A DNA stretch of 64,000 bases from Paracoccaceae bacterium. GTDB lineage: Bacteria > Pseudomonadota > Alphaproteobacteria > Rhodobacterales > Rhodobacteraceae. The DNA lies in contig JAQWNW010000069.1 of NCBI GenBank assembly GCA_029246285.1, positions 49,001 through 113,000 of the forward strand. The letters run 5' to 3'. Under the pieces are notes generated by a model. It did no database searches, had not been told where the DNA came from, and worked only from the letters and a program-made list of their open reading frames with translations. Of the stretch, positions 19,215 through 31,352 are shown piece by piece (position 1 is the stretch's first letter; every line of letters begins with the position of its first letter). The position numbers and the translations under genes are program-made.

Positions 19215-22200
19215 CTAATTTTCGTCAGCAACTTGGTCTATATTCGAGAACACATCCTCTGCAGCTTCAAAAGCCTCTGGTGCTTCTATAGCAATATTTT
19301 CCATCGCTTCCGCCTGACGCTCATCAATAATTACTCGATCACGACTTTGCGCCACTCTCTTAATATTTGAAATAGCGCCACCAGTTCCTGCTGGGATCAA
19401 CCGCCCAACAATGACATTTTCCTTCAATCCTATTAATTTATCTTTCTTACCTTGAACAGAACTTTCCGTTAGTACTCTTGTAGTCTCCTGAAACGATGCG
19501 GCAGATATAAAGGACCTAGTAGATAGAGACGCCTTTGTAATTCCCAATAATATTGGTGCGCCAGTAGCTGCCTCACGACCATCTGCAACTGCCTTAGAAT
19601 TTGCCTCGTCAAATTCGACCTTATCTACATGCTCTCCCTTTAATAGAGTTGTACCTCCAGAAGAGTGAATTTCCCATTTTTGAAGCATTTGTTTGACAAT
19701 AACTTCTATATGTTTGTCATTAATTTTAACACCTTGCAAACGGTAAACATCTTGCACTTCATCTATTAAATAATCAGCTAAAGCCTCAATCCCCATTACT
19801 TGCAATATATCGTGAGGAGCTGGATTTCCATCCATTATGTATTCTCCTCGCTTAACAAAATCACCTTCAGCAACAGGAATGTGTTTTCCTTTTGGAACCA
19901 TATATTCTATAGGTTCTAACCCCTCATCAGTTGGCTCGATACTAATTCTTCTTTTGTTTTTATAATCACGTCCAAATCTTACATATCCATCAATTTCCGC
20001 AATGATCGCATGATCTTTAGGTCTACGAGCTTCAAATAGTTCCGCTACACGTGGTAAACCACCTGTGATATCTTTGGTTTTAGCACCTTCACGTGGAATA
20101 CGCGCTATTACATCACCAGCTTTTATCTCTTGACCATCTTCAACCGAAAGTATTGCGTCAACTGACATGGTATATGTTGCAGGATTACCATTATCCAATC
20201 TGGTAGGCTCTCCCTTTTTATCAACAATTATTATCTCTGGTTTCAAATCACTGCTTCGCGATGCTGACCTCCAGTCAGAAACAATTTTTTGAGAGATACC
20301 AGTAGCATCATCCATATCATCACGAACAGATATTCCACTGATCAAATCAACAAATTTTGCTGTCCCACCTTTTTCAGCAATTATTGGCAGAGTATAAGGA
20401 TCCCATTCGAACAATCTATCGCCACGTTTCACTTTCTGCTTGTCTTTCACATGAACCTGTGAACCGTATCCAAGTTTGAATGATACACTCTCGACACCAT
20501 GTTCATCAATTATCGCTATTTGCATATTCCTGCCCATTACGATATTCGCTCCATCCGCATTCTTTAGTAAGTTCGAACCTCTAAACTCGACCTTTCCTTC
20601 ATGTGAACTCTCCTGAAAAGACTGCTGTCCACCTTGGGCAACCCCACCAATATGAAAGGTTCGCATAGTTAATTGAGTTCCTGGCTCACCAATTGACTGG
20701 GCCGCTATAATTCCAACGGCTTCCCCTAAGTTTACCAATGTACCTCGTGCTAAATCTCGACCATAACAAAGTGCGCAGACACCTTCTTCGGCTTCGCACG
20801 TAAGTGCAGAACGAATCCTAACGGACTGCAAGCCCTCTGCTTCTATTGTGTCGGACATTCTTTCATCAATAAGTTCGTTTTTTGACAACAATATTTCATC
20901 AGTGCCTGGTTTTACTATATCTTCTGCCGCAACCCTTCCTAAAATTCTTTCAGATAATGTCGCTACAACTTCTCCATCGTTCACCGCAGCAGTTGCTGTG
21001 ATAGAAGAGTCAGTTCCACAATCATGAACCCTGACAATGCAATCCTGAGCTACATCAACCAATCTTCGGGTTAAATATCCAGAATTGGCAGTTTTCAACG
21101 CTGTATCAGACAAACCTTTTCTCGCACCATGCGTAGAATTAAAGTACTCAAGAACCGTCAAACCCTCTTTAAAGTTCGAAATAATTGGGGTTTCGATAAT
21201 ATCACCATTTGGTTTTGCCATTAAGCCACGCATTCCACCCAATTGCTTCATCTGAGTAACAGATCCACGAGCCCCCGAATGGGCCATCATATAAACCGAA
21301 TTTGGTTCCATTTCTGCTCCAACATTATCCATGTCAGATGTCGAAATTGCCCCCATCATTGCATCAGTCACTTTATCATTACATTTAGACCAAGCATCAA
21401 TAACTTTATTGTATTTTTCACCCTGAGTGATCAAACCGTCCATGTATTGCTGCTCAAATCCTTTCACCTGATCTCGCGTGGTGTCCACAGTATCCCATTT
21501 AGAATCTGGTATAACCATATCGTCCTTACCAAAAGAGATACCAGCACGAAAAGCTTCCTTAAAACCAAGTGACATAATTTGATCGCAAAAAATAACACTC
21601 TCTTTTTGTCCACAATATCGATATACTGTATCAATGACTTCACCCACTTCTTTTTTTCTGATCAATCTATTCACCAAACTGAATGGTGCTTTATTGTTAA
21701 TAGGCAAGAGAGCGCCCAATCGAGCACGACCAGGAGTTGTCTCAAATCTCTTAAAATATATATTTCCTTCTTCATCAACTTGAGCAAGGCGAGCTTGAAT
21801 TTTCGCATGCAAGTGTACATCACCAGCATCTAAAGCATGTTGAACTTCCTCTATGTCAGCAAAGATCTTACCCTCGCCTTTCATACCATCGCGCATCATA
21901 GAGATGTAATAAAGTCCCAAAATCATATCTTGTGAAGGAACTATTATCGGCTTTCCGTTCGCTGGTGACAAAACATTGTTAGTCGACATCATCAGCACTC
22001 TTGCTTCTAATTGAGCTTCCAAAGACAATGGAACATGCACTGCCATCTGATCACCATCAAAATCAGCATTAAAAGCTGAACAGACTAATGGATGCAATTG
22101 AATAGCTTTGCCTTCTATCAAAACAGGCTCAAATGCCTGAATCCCCAGCCGATGGAGAGTTGGAGCTCTATTTAACATAACAGGATGCTCTCGTATCACC

Positions 22201-23450
22201 TCGTCAAGTATATCCCAAACCTCCGGGCGTTCTTTCTCAACGAGCTTTTTTGCTTGCTTAACAGTAGAAGAAAGACCTTTTGCCTCTAAACGAGAATAAA
22301 TAAACGGTTTAAAAAGCTCGAGGGCCATTTTCTTTGGCAACCCACATTGGTGTAACTTCAATTCTGGACCTGTCACGATCACAGATCGACCCGAGAAATC
22401 AACTCGCTTTCCTAAAAGATTTTGCCGAAATCTACCCTGTTTACCCTTGAGCATATCCGATAGAGACTTCAAAGGACGTTTATTTGCACCCGTAATCACA
22501 CGCCCGCGACGACCATTATCAAATAAGGCATCTACAGATTCTTGGAGCATTCTTTTTTCGTTACGAACAATAATATCTGGCGCACGCAACTCGATAAGAC
22601 GCTTTAGTCTATTATTTCTATTTATCACGCGTCTGTACAAATCATTTAAATCAGAAGTTGCAAATCGACCTCCATCTAAAGGTACCAAAGGGCGCAACTC
22701 TGGTGGTATAACAGGCACAACGGTTAATACCATCCACTCAGGCCTATTGCCTGACTCTAAAAAGTTTTCTACTATTTTCAACCGTTTGATAATTTTTTTA
22801 GGCTTTAATTCTCCAGTTGCCTCGGCCAAATCACTACGTAACTGCTCCGCCTCAGCCTCAAGATCTATGTTTTTTAACATTTCTCTGATTGCTTCAGCAC
22901 CAATACCTGCGGTAAAGGCATCAATGCCAAATGTATCTTGAGCATCCATAAACTCTTCTTCAGTTAACAAGTCCCCATAGGATAAGTCTGTCAAACCAGG
23001 CTCTATCACTACATAATTTTCAAAATATAAAATTCTTTCTAGATCTCGAAGTGTCATATCCAACATGAGACCAATGCGAGACGGTAAAGATTTTAAAAAC
23101 CAAATATGAGCGCAAGGAGCAGCAAGCTCAATATGACCCATGCGCTCTCTTCTTACTTTTTGCAGCGTAACTTCAACACCACACTTTTCGCAAACTACAC
23201 CCCTGTATTTCATTCGTTTGTATTTTCCACACAAGCATTCATAATCCTTAATGGGTCCAAAAATTCTTGCACAAAAAAGACCATCACGCTCTGGCTTGAA
23301 AGTTCGATAATTTATTGTCTCAGGCTTCTTGATTTCACCAAATGACCATGACAAAATCCTTTCCGGGGAAGCTAACGAAATTTTAATTTCATCAAATATC
23401 TTTTTGTTAATCAGTGGATTAAATGGGTTATTTGTAATTTCCTGGTTCAT
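19215..23450 (-). CDS. rpoC: RNA polymerase beta' subunit
   Basis: This 1411-residue protein is near the usual alphaproteobacterial length. The zinc finger [20 protein letters not shown] is near the N-terminus, the catalytic magnesium loop NADFDGDQ begins at residue 461, and the second zinc site ([13 protein letters not shown]) is in the C-terminal half. Together with RpoB it forms the polymerase active centre. It starts 49 nt after rpoB, and its transcript is ended by the palindrome at 19151-19186. Confidence 0.99.
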   Translation of the reverse strand: MNQEITNNPFNPLINKKIFDEIKISLASPERILSWSFGEIKKPETINYRTFKPERDGLFCARIFGPIKDYECLCGKYKRMKYRGVVCEKCGVEVTLQKVRRERMGHIELAAPCAHIWFLKSLPSRIGLMLDMTLRDLERILYFENYVVIEPGLTDLSYGDLLTEEEFMDAQDTFGIDAFTAGIGAEAIREMLKNIDLEAEAEQLRSDLAEATGELKPKKIIKRLKIVENFLESGNRPEWMVLTVVPVIPPELRPLVPLDGGRFATSDLNDLYRRVINRNNRLKRLIELRAPDIIVRNEKRMLQESVDALFDNGRRGRVITGANKRPLKSLSDMLKGKQGRFRQNLLGKRVDFSGRSVIVTGPELKLHQCGLPKKMALELFKPFIYSRLEAKGLSSTVKQAKKLVEKERPEVWDILDEVIREHPVMLNRAPTLHRLGIQAFEPVLIEGKAIQLHPLVCSAFNADFDGDQMAVHVPLSLEAQLEARVLMMSTNNVLSPANGKPIIVPSQDMILGLYYISMMRDGMKGEGKIFADIEEVQHALDAGDVHLHAKIQARLAQVDEEGNIYFKRFETTPGRARLGALLPINNKAPFSLVNRLIRKKEVGEVIDTVYRYCGQKESVIFCDQIMSLGFKEAFRAGISFGKDDMVIPDSKWDTVDTTRDQVKGFEQQYMDGLITQGEKYNKVIDAWSKCNDKVTDAMMGAISTSDMDNVGAEMEPNSVYMMAHSGARGSVTQMKQLGGMRGLMAKPNGDIIETPIISNFKEGLTVLEYFNSTHGARKGLSDTALKTANSGYLTRRLVDVAQDCIVRVHDCGTDSSITATAAVNDGEVVATLSERILGRVAAEDIVKPGTDEILLSKNELIDERMSDTIEAEGLQSVRIRSALTCEAEEGVCALCYGRDLARGTLVNLGEAVGIIAAQSIGEPGTQLTMRTFHIGGVAQGGQQSFQESSHEGKVEFRGSNLLKNADGANIVMGRNMQIAIIDEHGVESVSFKLGYGSQVHVKDKQKVKRGDRLFEWDPYTLPIIAEKGGTAKFVDLISGISVRDDMDDATGISQKIVSDWRSASRSSDLKPEIIIVDKKGEPTRLDNGNPATYTMSVDAILSVEDGQEIKAGDVIARIPREGAKTKDITGGLPRVAELFEARRPKDHAIIAEIDGYVRFGRDYKNKRRISIEPTDEGLEPIEYMVPKGKHIPVAEGDFVKRGEYIMDGNPAPHDILQVMGIEALADYLIDEVQDVYRLQGVKINDKHIEVIVKQMLQKWEIHSSGGTTLLKGEHVDKVEFDEANSKAVADGREAATGAPILLGITKASLSTRSFISAASFQETTRVLTESSVQGKKDKLIGLKENVIVGRLIPAGTGGAISNIKRVAQSRDRVIIDERQAEAMENIAIEAPEAFEAAEDVFSNIDQVADEN

Positions 23451-23499
23451 TTTTTTATCCTAACATTATCTGGTTTAGTGAAAACTGTTTGTAAGTTAA

Positions 23500-26400
23500 T
23501 CATTCTTCCTCCACAGCATCCAAGAGCTCCATGTTCAAACCAAGACCTCTCACTTCCTTCACCAAAACATTAAAGCTTTCTGGTATACCAGCTTCAAAGT
23601 TATCTTCACCTTTAACTATACTTTCATATACTTTTGTCCTACCGGCGACATCATCCGATTTTATAGTTAACATCTCCTGAAGCGTATAAGCAGCACCATA
23701 TGCTTCTAGTGCCCAGACTTCCATTTCGCCAAATCTTTGACCACCAAACTGAGCCTTTCCACCTAATGGTTGTTGAGTAACCAATGAATAAGGACCAGTA
23801 GATCGAGCATGAATTTTATCATCAACTAAATGGTGGAGTTTCAACAGATATTTTATCCCAACGGTTACAGGTCTCGCGAATTGCTCACCTGTCCTCCCGT
23901 CATAAACTACTGATTGACCAGACTTATCAAATCCCGCTTTTTCTAAAGCGGCATCAACGTCATTTTCTTTAGCACCATCAAAAACTGGAGTTGCAATTGG
24001 CACACCATCTGTAACATTTGAGGCCGCCTCAATAAGCTGAGAATCTGACATTGGCTTGAAAGCTTCATCAAATAACTCTTCGCCATAGGCATTTTTAATA
24101 GCTGACTCTAACTTTTCTTTCTCCCCAGATCTCCTAAATTCACCCAGAGCTTCAGAAATACTTTGACCAAGACCTCGAGCAGCCCATCCCATGTGAGTCT
24201 CTAAAATCTGACCAACATTCATTCGTGACGGAACACCCAAAGGGTTCAAACAGAAATCAACTGGCGTACCATCTGCCAAAAAGGGCATATCTTCCATCGG
24301 GACTACCTTGGAAATTACACCTTTATTACCATGACGCCCGGCCATTTTATCTCCTGGTTGCAGCTTTCGTTTTACTGCCACAAAAACTTTCACCATTTTC
24401 ATGACCCCAGGAGGTAAATCATCTCCTCTTCGAACCTTCTCAACTTTATCTTGAAACCGGTTTTCCAGAACATTCTTCTGCAACTCGTATTGCGCATTCA
24501 AAGCTTCAATCTCTACAGAGGTATTTTCATCATCAATTGCAAGTTGCCACCACAAACCTTGACTCAAAGTGCCTAAAAGCTCTTCATCAATAGTAGAGCC
24601 CGACTTTATTTCCTTAGGACCCTTTGCAATTTTCTTACCAACTATAAGACTTTTCAACCGCGCATAAATATTTCTATCGAGGATGCCGATTTCATCATCA
24701 CGATCGCGTGCAAGAGTTTCTACTTCTTCTCTTTCAATTTGAAGTGCGCGTTCATCTTTCTCAACTCCATGCCGATTAAAAACTCGAACTTCAACAACTG
24801 TCCCAAAATCTCCAGGCTTAACTCTCAAAGAAGTATCCCTGACATCGGAGGCTTTTTCTCCAAAAATAGCACGAAGTAACTTTTCTTCTGGAGTCATCGG
24901 GCTCTCACCTTTTGGTGTAATTTTGCCAACTAAGATATCTCCAGGCTCCACCTCCGCACCGATATAAACAATACCAGCCTCATCCAAATTTCGAAGGGCC
25001 TCTTCACCCACATTTGGAATATCACGAGTTATTTCCTCAGGACCTAGCTTAGTATCCCTGGCTGCTATTTCAAACTCTTCGATATGGATTGAGGTGAAAA
25101 CATCATCTCGAGCAATTCGCTCAGAAATCAAAATACTATCCTCGTAATTATATCCATTCCAAGGCATAAATGCTACCAATACATTTTTTCCTAATGCTAA
25201 TTCTCCCATGTCCGTGGAAGGCCCATCTGCAATAACTTCTCCTTTGATTACCTTATCTCCTACCGTAACCAATGGTTTTTGATTGATGCACGTATTCTGG
25301 TTTGATCTTTGAAACTTTCTAAGGCTATAGATGTCTACACCTGGATCTCCAGGCTCAAGATCGTCTGTCACCCTAACTACAACTCTAGTCGCATCTACCT
25401 GATCAATTATGCCACCTCTTTTTGCCATAATCGCCGCACCAGAGTCTCGCGCGACCACTGACTCAATTCCTGTTCCAACAAATGGAGCCGTTGCTTGCAT
25501 TAAAGGCACCGCTTGTCGCTGCATATTTGATCCCATCAACGCCCTATTGGCATCATCATTTTCCAAAAATGGTATTAGAGACGCCGCAACTGACACTAAC
25601 TGCTTTGGACTGACATCGATATAATCAATGTTGGCCGGGGCTTGTAGAGTATATTCCCCTGACTTACGCGTCGAAGCTAAATCATTTATGAATTTACCTT
25701 TTGAGTCTAATTGGGCGTTAGCTTGCGCTATTGTGTGTCTCATTTCCTCGGTTGCTGACATGTATATGACTTCATCAGTAACTTTACTGTCAACGACACG
25801 TCTGTAAGGGGTTTCAATGAACCCATACTTATTCACTCGAGCAAAAGAAGCCAAAGAGTTAATCAACCCAATATTTGGACCCTCTGGAGTCTCGATTGGA
25901 CACATCCTTCCGTAGTGAGTTGGATGAACATCCCGAACCTCAAAACCAGCCCTTTCCCGCGTTAATCCACCTGGCCCTAACGCTGACAATCTACGTTTAT
26001 GCGTCACTTCAGACAATGGGTTGGTTTGATCCATAAACTGGCTTAATTGCGAAGACCCAAAAAACTCGCGAACCGCCGCTGCCGCAGGTTTTGCATTAAT
26101 TAAATCTTGGGGCATAACTGTATCTATCTCAACAGAAGACATGCGCTCTTTAATAGCACGTTCCATTCGCAATAGCCCAACCCGATATTGATTCTCCATG
26201 AGCTCCCCAACGGAACGAACCCGTCGATTACCAAGATGGTCAATATCATCTACCTCACCTCGACCATCTCTCAAGTCAACGATTGCTCTAATACATTCTA
26301 CAATATCTTCTCGACGTAAAGTTCGATGAGTATCAGGCGCATCCAAATCCAATCTCATATTCATTTTAACCCTACCAACTGCCGAAAGATCATACCGTTC

Positions 26401-27636
26401 AGAGTCAAAAAATAACATTTCAAATAATGCCAAAGCCGCATCAACAGTTGGAGGTTCTCCAGGTCTCATTACTCGATAAATATCCATCAAAGCAGTATCA
26501 CGATTCCAATTCTTATCCGACACCAAAGTGTTCCGCATGTATGGGCCCACATTCACATTATCGATATCCAAAACGGGGATCTCATTTACTCCCTCATCCA
26601 TCAACCTTTTGAGCAAACCACCCTTAACCGCATCATCCTTATCCAGCTCCCAAGTTAACTCATCACCAGCTTCAACCCATATTTCACCAGTTTCTTCATT
26701 GATTATATCTTTTGCTACAAATTTCCCAACTAACTCATCAAAAGGAACCAATATTTCAGTAACTTTACCATCGTCAATCAATTGTTTAACAGCACGTGGA
26801 GTAACTTTTTTTCCAGCTTCAGCAATCACTTTGCCACTCTTCGCATCAACGATATCGAAGGTGGGCCGAGTGCCTCGAATGCGCTCCGGGAAAAATTTTG
26901 TGATCCAACCTTTATTCTTTTTCAGTTTATATTCAACTGTATCATAGTAAGCATCCATAATGCCTTCTCTATCCATACCCAAACTATAAAGAACAGTTGT
27001 TACAGGCAATTTTCGTCTTCGATCAATTCTGGCAAAAACTAGATCTTTAGCATCAAATTCAAAATCAAGCCAAGAGCCCCTGTAAGGTATAACCCGGCAC
27101 GCAAACAATAACTTTCCTGAAGAATGGGTTTTGCCGCGATCATGATCAAAAAACACTCCAGGGGAACGATGCATCTGAGAGACAACAACTCGTTCTGTTC
27201 CATTCACAACGAATGTACCATTTGGGGTCATCAACGGCATATCACCCATAAATACATCTTGTTCCTTTATGTCCTTTACTGAACGTGCACCAGTCTCTTC
27301 ATCAACATCAAACACGATCAATCTGAGCTTTACCTTTAGAGGAGCTGAGTAAGTCATATCTCTTGTTTGACATTCATCTACATCATATTTTGGATTTTCT
27401 AGCTCGTAAGACACGAATTCTAAGACAGACGTTTCATTGAAATCCTTAATTGGAAAAACCGATTGAAATACTCCCATGATGCCCTCACCATCCGTTGGGG
27501 TCTCTTTTTCTCCAGAATTCAAAAATAAATCATAACTTGATTTTTGAACCTGTATTAGATTGGGCATATCCAGCACTTCACGAATTTTCCCGAAGTGCTT
27601 ACGAATTCTTTTTTGTCCTGAATAACTTTGTGCCAT
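23500..27636 (-). CDS. rpoB: RNA polymerase beta subunit
   Basis: From ATG 27636 ([20 protein letters not shown]) the protein has 1378 residues; a longer frame from 27663 adds nine residues of no family resemblance. The fork/rifampicin region contains [19 protein letters not shown] and [13 protein letters not shown], of wild-type (sensitive) form, and [13 protein letters not shown] and the C-terminal [19 protein letters not shown] are intact. It follows rplL across a gap that holds an attenuator-like hairpin. Confidence 0.99.
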   Translation of the reverse strand: MAQSYSGQKRIRKHFGKIREVLDMPNLIQVQKSSYDLFLNSGEKETPTDGEGIMGVFQSVFPIKDFNETSVLEFVSYELENPKYDVDECQTRDMTYSAPLKVKLRLIVFDVDEETGARSVKDIKEQDVFMGDMPLMTPNGTFVVNGTERVVVSQMHRSPGVFFDHDRGKTHSSGKLLFACRVIPYRGSWLDFEFDAKDLVFARIDRRRKLPVTTVLYSLGMDREGIMDAYYDTVEYKLKKNKGWITKFFPERIRGTRPTFDIVDAKSGKVIAEAGKKVTPRAVKQLIDDGKVTEILVPFDELVGKFVAKDIINEETGEIWVEAGDELTWELDKDDAVKGGLLKRLMDEGVNEIPVLDIDNVNVGPYMRNTLVSDKNWNRDTALMDIYRVMRPGEPPTVDAALALFEMLFFDSERYDLSAVGRVKMNMRLDLDAPDTHRTLRREDIVECIRAIVDLRDGRGEVDDIDHLGNRRVRSVGELMENQYRVGLLRMERAIKERMSSVEIDTVMPQDLINAKPAAAAVREFFGSSQLSQFMDQTNPLSEVTHKRRLSALGPGGLTRERAGFEVRDVHPTHYGRMCPIETPEGPNIGLINSLASFARVNKYGFIETPYRRVVDSKVTDEVIYMSATEEMRHTIAQANAQLDSKGKFINDLASTRKSGEYTLQAPANIDYIDVSPKQLVSVAASLIPFLENDDANRALMGSNMQRQAVPLMQATAPFVGTGIESVVARDSGAAIMAKRGGIIDQVDATRVVVRVTDDLEPGDPGVDIYSLRKFQRSNQNTCINQKPLVTVGDKVIKGEVIADGPSTDMGELALGKNVLVAFMPWNGYNYEDSILISERIARDDVFTSIHIEEFEIAARDTKLGPEEITRDIPNVGEEALRNLDEAGIVYIGAEVEPGDILVGKITPKGESPMTPEEKLLRAIFGEKASDVRDTSLRVKPGDFGTVVEVRVFNRHGVEKDERALQIEREEVETLARDRDDEIGILDRNIYARLKSLIVGKKIAKGPKEIKSGSTIDEELLGTLSQGLWWQLAIDDENTSVEIEALNAQYELQKNVLENRFQDKVEKVRRGDDLPPGVMKMVKVFVAVKRKLQPGDKMAGRHGNKGVISKVVPMEDMPFLADGTPVDFCLNPLGVPSRMNVGQILETHMGWAARGLGQSISEALGEFRRSGEKEKLESAIKNAYGEELFDEAFKPMSDSQLIEAASNVTDGVPIATPVFDGAKENDVDAALEKAGFDKSGQSVVYDGRTGEQFARPVTVGIKYLLKLHHLVDDKIHARSTGPYSLVTQQPLGGKAQFGGQRFGEMEVWALEAYGAAYTLQEMLTIKSDDVAGRTKVYESIVKGEDNFEAGIPESFNVLVKEVRGLGLNMELLDAVEEE

Positions 27637-27807
27637 GCTCAACTCACTTTTTATTTTGCGCACTCTAATAATCCGGCGGGCACGGTATTATTAAAGCTCA
27701 CTCAGACATAAAACTTCTATTCTTGCTTACCTTCCCAATGATAAACTCTCGAACTTCTCTGTCTTTCAAAGACATCTGCGTATCAGATGGCCATGAAAAA
27801 CTGAGAG

Positions 27808-27837
27808 TATTGGGCCCAAATTTAATTGAGCCCAATA
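27808..27837 (-). terminator. Attenuator-like hairpin between rplL and rpoB
   Basis: Arms TATTGGGC (27808-27815) and GCCCAATA (27830-27837) enclose a 14-nt AT-rich loop 16 nt past the rplL stop. About 10 nt further on the minus strand is TTTTT. This place is where partial termination sets the L12:RpoB ratio in E. coli; the same role is inferred here. Confidence 0.6.
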
Positions 27838-27853
27838 TTATTAAATACTTAGT

Positions 27854-28234
27854 TTATTTGAGCTCTACTTCAGCGCCAGCTGCTTCTAATTTTCCTTTAA
27901 TTTCTTCAGCTTCTTCTTTACTAGCTCCTTCTTTGATAGCTTTACCACCAGCATCAACGATATCCTTAGCTTCTTTCAATCCAAGGCCAGTAATTGATCT
28001 CACTTCCTTAATTACCGCTATCTTATTACCGCCAGCAGCTTTGAGAATAACATCAAACTCTGATTGCTCTTCCCCACCAGATGCAGCCTCGCCACCTTCT
28101 GGGCTTGCCATCATCACCGCACCGCCTGCGGCCGGTTCAATGCCATACTCGTCCTTCAGTATTGTTTTTAACTCTTGAGCTTCTAGTAGAGTTAAACCTA
28201 CTATCTCTTCTGCTAATTTTTTTAGATCAGCCAT
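27854..28234 (-). CDS. rplL: 50S ribosomal protein L7/L12
   Basis: This 126-residue stalk protein has an N-terminal dimerisation helix ([22 protein letters not shown]), an alanine/glycine-rich hinge, and the globular domain with [20 protein letters not shown] that contacts elongation factors. It lies 73 nt after rplJ. Its length and charge are typical. Confidence 0.98.
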   Translation of the reverse strand: MADLKKLAEEIVGLTLLEAQELKTILKDEYGIEPAAGGAVMMASPEGGEAASGGEEQSEFDVILKAAGGNKIAVIKEVRSITGLGLKEAKDIVDAGGKAIKEGASKEEAEEIKGKLEAAGAEVELK

Positions 28235-28307
28235 TTGCTTTTTCCATTCCTTTTAAATTTTCTGTTCCGATGTCTGAAATTACACCACAAATTTTTACAA
28301 TTACGTT

Positions 28308-28823
28308 TTAAGCTGTCGCCTTCTCCTCTATTGAAGACAATATACTTGCTAGGTTACTCGCTGATGAGGTAATGGCACTTGCAATGTTAGAGGCAGGAGC
28401 ACCAATACATCCAACGATTGAGGCTATTAGCTCCTCTCTCGAAGGCATTGCTGCAACAGATTTGACACCCGCAACATCCAATATATTCTCACCCATGGCT
28501 CCGCCTAATATTGAGAGCTTATCATTTTCCTTGGAAAAGTCATAAGCTGCCTTTGCAGCTGCAACTGGATCCTGAGAGTAGGTAAGAATTGTCATTCCAT
28601 TTAAAAGTTCACCAATGCTTTCGCATGGTTTGCCTTTCAACGCGATTTTAGCAAGCCTATTCTTGGCAACACGGACAGTCCCACCAACCGCATCTACTCT
28701 GCGTCGGTAATCTTGCATTTCCGCAACTGTAAGTCCTTGATAGTGAGCAACCACAACGACACCAGAGCTCTCAAAAACGTCGCCTAAACTTTCGACCACA
28801 CTTTCTTTTTTCGCTCTATCCAC
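28308..28823 (-). CDS. rplJ: 50S ribosomal protein L10
   Basis: This 171-residue protein starts with GTG at 28823 ([17 protein letters not shown]); GGAG lies 8 nt upstream. It has [20 protein letters not shown] and [11 protein letters not shown], typical of L10, which carries the L7/L12 dimers. In other bacteria L10-L12 binds the rplJ leader and represses translation; a matching structured leader lies just upstream. Confidence 0.98.
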   Translation of the reverse strand: MDRAKKESVVESLGDVFESSGVVVVAHYQGLTVAEMQDYRRRVDAVGGTVRVAKNRLAKIALKGKPCESIGELLNGMTILTYSQDPVAAAKAAYDFSKENDKLSILGGAMGENILDVAGVKSVAAMPSREELIASIVGCIGAPASNIASAITSSASNLASILSSIEEKATA

Positions 28824-29087
28824 AGTTTTTCTCCAAATTATGGGAAAGTTAACCTCTCCCGGCTCAATTTAGCTGGCTGAACTAACAACCAACGGTGGGT
28901 CCAATTTAAAGAGTCCCGTCTAAAATCGCCTTTGTTAGGCAAAATAAATACGTTACTCATCTCAGGAAGGATTTATACGTTTCCGCACCCTCCGTCTCGG
29001 ACGATGGTGAGATTTCTCCCACCTAGAAAGACAAGTACAAACTTGTCTAACATTCAATAAGGCTATGACCAGCTTGAGGCTTAACCT
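28824..29087 (-). promoter_or_regulatory. L10 (rplJ) autoregulatory leader
   Basis: The 264-nt gap between rplA and rplJ is far longer than the other gaps in this operon and holds clear structure. First comes a perfect 8-bp hairpin with a 4-nt loop (29029-29048), then a GGTGGGAG/CTCACC hairpin (about 29006-29023). A GTCCGAGACGGAGGGTGCGG segment follows, recalling the conserved CCGAGAC...GGTGC part of alphaproteobacterial L10 leaders. The L10-L12 complex is expected to bind here. The assignment rests on position and a remembered motif. Confidence 0.65.
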
Positions 29088-29786
29088 TTACTTTGTATTA
29101 GCCGCACCTAAATCCAATGAAACACCTGGTCCCATTGTAGAAGAAACAGCAATTTTTTTCATGTATGCACCTTTAGTACCTGACGGTTTTGCTTTTGACA
29201 CAGCGTCGATGAAAGCTTGAATATTTTGAACCAATTCAACCTCTCCAAAGGAAGCTTTCCCCACTCCAGCATGTACTACACCAGCTTTTTCAACTCTAAA
29301 CTGTACCTCACCACCCTTGGCATTTTTCACCGCTGCTTCAACATCCATTGTCACAGTGCCCACCTTGGGATTTGGCATTAAATTACGGGGTCCAAGCACC
29401 TTTCCAAGCCTACCAACTATTGGCATCATATCTGGCGTTGCAATGCATCTATCAAAATCAATACTGCCACCTTGCACTGCTTCCATTAAATCTTCAGCAC
29501 CCACAACATCTGCCCCTGCAGCGGTTGCTTCTTCAGCTTTTGCACCTCGAGCAAAGACGGCTACGCGCACAGATTTTCCAGTCCCATTTGGCAAATTAAC
29601 CGTTCCACGAACCATCTGATCAGCATGACGCGGATCCACACCCAAATTAATTGAGATATCTACAGTTTCATCAAATTTAGCATTTGCATTTTTTTTAACT
29701 AATGCCACTGCTTCCTTAATGGATAAATCGACCTTACCTGCGAAATCTTTTCTGGCTGCAGCCATTCTTTTACCTAACTTAGCCAT
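29088..29786 (-). CDS. rplA: 50S ribosomal protein L1
   Basis: This 232-residue protein contains [20 protein letters not shown], the signature of L1, and the second-domain segments [19 protein letters not shown] and GTVTMD. L1 forms the ribosomal stalk that moves with E-site tRNA and in many bacteria represses the L11 operon by binding its leader. It begins 3 nt after rplK. Confidence 0.98.
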   Translation of the reverse strand: MAKLGKRMAAARKDFAGKVDLSIKEAVALVKKNANAKFDETVDISINLGVDPRHADQMVRGTVNLPNGTGKSVRVAVFARGAKAEEATAAGADVVGAEDLMEAVQGGSIDFDRCIATPDMMPIVGRLGKVLGPRNLMPNPKVGTVTMDVEAAVKNAKGGEVQFRVEKAGVVHAGVGKASFGEVELVQNIQAFIDAVSKAKPSGTKGAYMKKIAVSSTMGPGVSLDLGAANTK

Positions 29787-29789
29787 ACT

Positions 29790-30218
29790 TTAACCTTTCA
29801 CCTCGATACCCATTGAACGAGCCGATCCAAGAATAATCTGCATCGCAGCTTCAACATCATTAGCATTCAGATCCTTCATTTTCGCTTCTGCTATCTCTTT
29901 AACCTGTGCTGTTGTCACTGAACCTACCGTTTCTCTTCCAGGAAGATTTGCACCAGATTTTAGCTTTGAAGCTTTTCGAAGAAAATAAGATGCAGGAGAC
30001 GTTTTAATATCCATCTCAAAAGACTTATCCACATAATATGTTATAATTGTTGGACAGGGCGCTCCTGGCTCTAAATCTTGAGTTTTTGCATTAAAAGCTT
30101 TGCAAAACTCCATGATATTAATCCCCCTTTGACCTAAAGCAGGTCCAACTGGAGGCGATGGGTTGGCCTGACCCGCAGGGACCTGCAGCTTCATTGTGCC
30201 AGCAACTTTTTTAGCCAT
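29790..30218 (-). CDS. rplK: 50S ribosomal protein L11
   Basis: This 142-residue protein has the N-terminal [20 protein letters not shown] loop that contacts thiostrepton and the GTPase centre, and the C-terminal [21 protein letters not shown]. Length is typical. AAGGAGAAG stands just before the ATG. Confidence 0.98.
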   Translation of the reverse strand: MAKKVAGTMKLQVPAGQANPSPPVGPALGQRGINIMEFCKAFNAKTQDLEPGAPCPTIITYYVDKSFEMDIKTSPASYFLRKASKLKSGANLPGRETVGSVTTAQVKEIAEAKMKDLNANDVEAAMQIILGSARSMGIEVKG

Positions 30219-30353
30219 AAGGCTTCTCCTTTTTATCGTGCAAGTGAGATCTCACCTAACACCAATTAGCCACAGGCGCGTCCTTTGGCTTTCTATTGCG
30301 TGGTTCGGCATTGAGCACGCGTGCGCTTGCCTCCCACAAATAATACGCAAGTC
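30219..30353 (-). promoter_or_regulatory. rplK leader, possible L1 operator
   Basis: The 135-nt nusG-rplK gap is GC-richer than other spacers in the window. On the transcript, GTGGGAGGCAAGC and a downstream GAACCAC can pair as GTGG/CCAC around GC-rich inner arms. I recall alphaproteobacteria having a GTGGGAGG-type element here, where L1 would bind to repress rplKA. This is position and partial pairing only. Confidence 0.4.
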
Positions 30354-30881
30354 TCATTTTGAAACTTGTGTGTATTCCAATTCCACCGGGGTGGCGCGTC
30401 CAAAAATTGACACGGTAACTTTTAAACGTTGATTTTCATCATCAACATCTTCGACCATCCCCGAAAATCCTTCAAATGGACCATCGGTTACATTTACTTG
30501 TTCACCCACATCAAATGTAATTAGTGAACGAGGTGCTTCGGCTCCATCCTCAACCCGATTAAGTATCGCATTCACCTCTGCATCTCTCATTGGAGAAGGC
30601 TTACCTTGCTGACCCAAAAATCCAGTTACACGGTTTATTGAATTGATAGTATGATAGCCCTTGTCAGTCATCTCCATCTTAACAAGGACATAACCCGGCA
30701 TAAATCTTCTCTCTGAAGTTACTTTTTTACCACGCCGCACTTCTAGTACCTCTTCAGTTGGCACTAGTACCTCCTCAATCTCATTAGATAGGCCTTCCTG
30801 CTCAACAGCATGAAGAATTTGTTCTGCTATCTTCTTTTCATAGTTTGAAAGAACGCTGATTGAGTACCACCGTTTAGCCAT
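30354..30881 (-). CDS. nusG: Transcription termination/antitermination protein NusG
   Basis: This 175-residue protein has an N-terminal NGN domain (RWYSISVLSNYEKKIAEQIL, later RRFMPGYVLVKMEM) and a C-terminal KOW domain (VNVTDGPFEGFSGMVEDVDD). It binds RNA polymerase and links it to Rho or the ribosome. It lies 176 nt after secE, an unusually wide gap for this pair. Confidence 0.97.
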   Translation of the reverse strand: MAKRWYSISVLSNYEKKIAEQILHAVEQEGLSNEIEEVLVPTEEVLEVRRGKKVTSERRFMPGYVLVKMEMTDKGYHTINSINRVTGFLGQQGKPSPMRDAEVNAILNRVEDGAEAPRSLITFDVGEQVNVTDGPFEGFSGMVEDVDDENQRLKVTVSIFGRATPVELEYTQVSK

Positions 30882-31057
30882 TTTAAACGCAACCTTTTTC
30901 TAGCCAACAGATTGAATTTACAAATAATTACAATCAGTTATCACTCTATTTCCACAAACAAAAACCGCGCACAACTCGAATCTTTGCACGCGATCGCATT
31001 TCTTAGTACTGCCATTAACTCTCAAATCATTATAAATCAAGTACTTTTAAAATAAAT

Positions 31058-31243
31058 TTAAGCCCCAATGATCAAAGAAAGGCAAAATCTAATAATCAAA
31101 TCAATTAAGGAGAAAAATGTGGCAGTTAAAGCGGCCATTATAAACACCATTACGGTTGTTAATAGTGTTTCTCTCCGTGTTGGCCAAACGACTTTTGAAA
31201 CCTCAGCTCTAACCTGCTGGATAAATTGAAATGGATTTGTCAT
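31058..31243 (-). CDS. secE: Preprotein translocase subunit SecE
   Basis: From ATG 31243 (MTNPFQFIQQVRAEVSKVVWP) the protein has 61 residues; the frame is open to 31285, but the family starts here. It has an amphipathic helix with the conserved VSKVVWPTRRET followed by one transmembrane helix (TVMVFIMAALTATFFSLID). This is the short, single-span SecE usual in alphaproteobacteria. Upstream are glycosyltransferase genes, not tuf and tRNA-Trp as is common. Confidence 0.95.
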   Translation of the reverse strand: MTNPFQFIQQVRAEVSKVVWPTRRETLLTTVMVFIMAALTATFFSLIDLIIRFCLSLIIGA

Positions 31244-31352
31244 AACTGTTTTAGTCCCAATAACGTAGTTCGCTGATATGCACATACGAGTTCAAAACAA
31301 TTATTGCAAGAGATCAAACATTCATTTTTTCAAATATTAAAATAACTGATGT

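Noticed and set aside
23500..27663. Long open frames opposite rpoB, rpoC, fusA and tuf
   Set aside because: They have no recognisable family, lack ribosome sites and lie inside strongly conserved genes on the other strand; they arise from the composition of the real genes.
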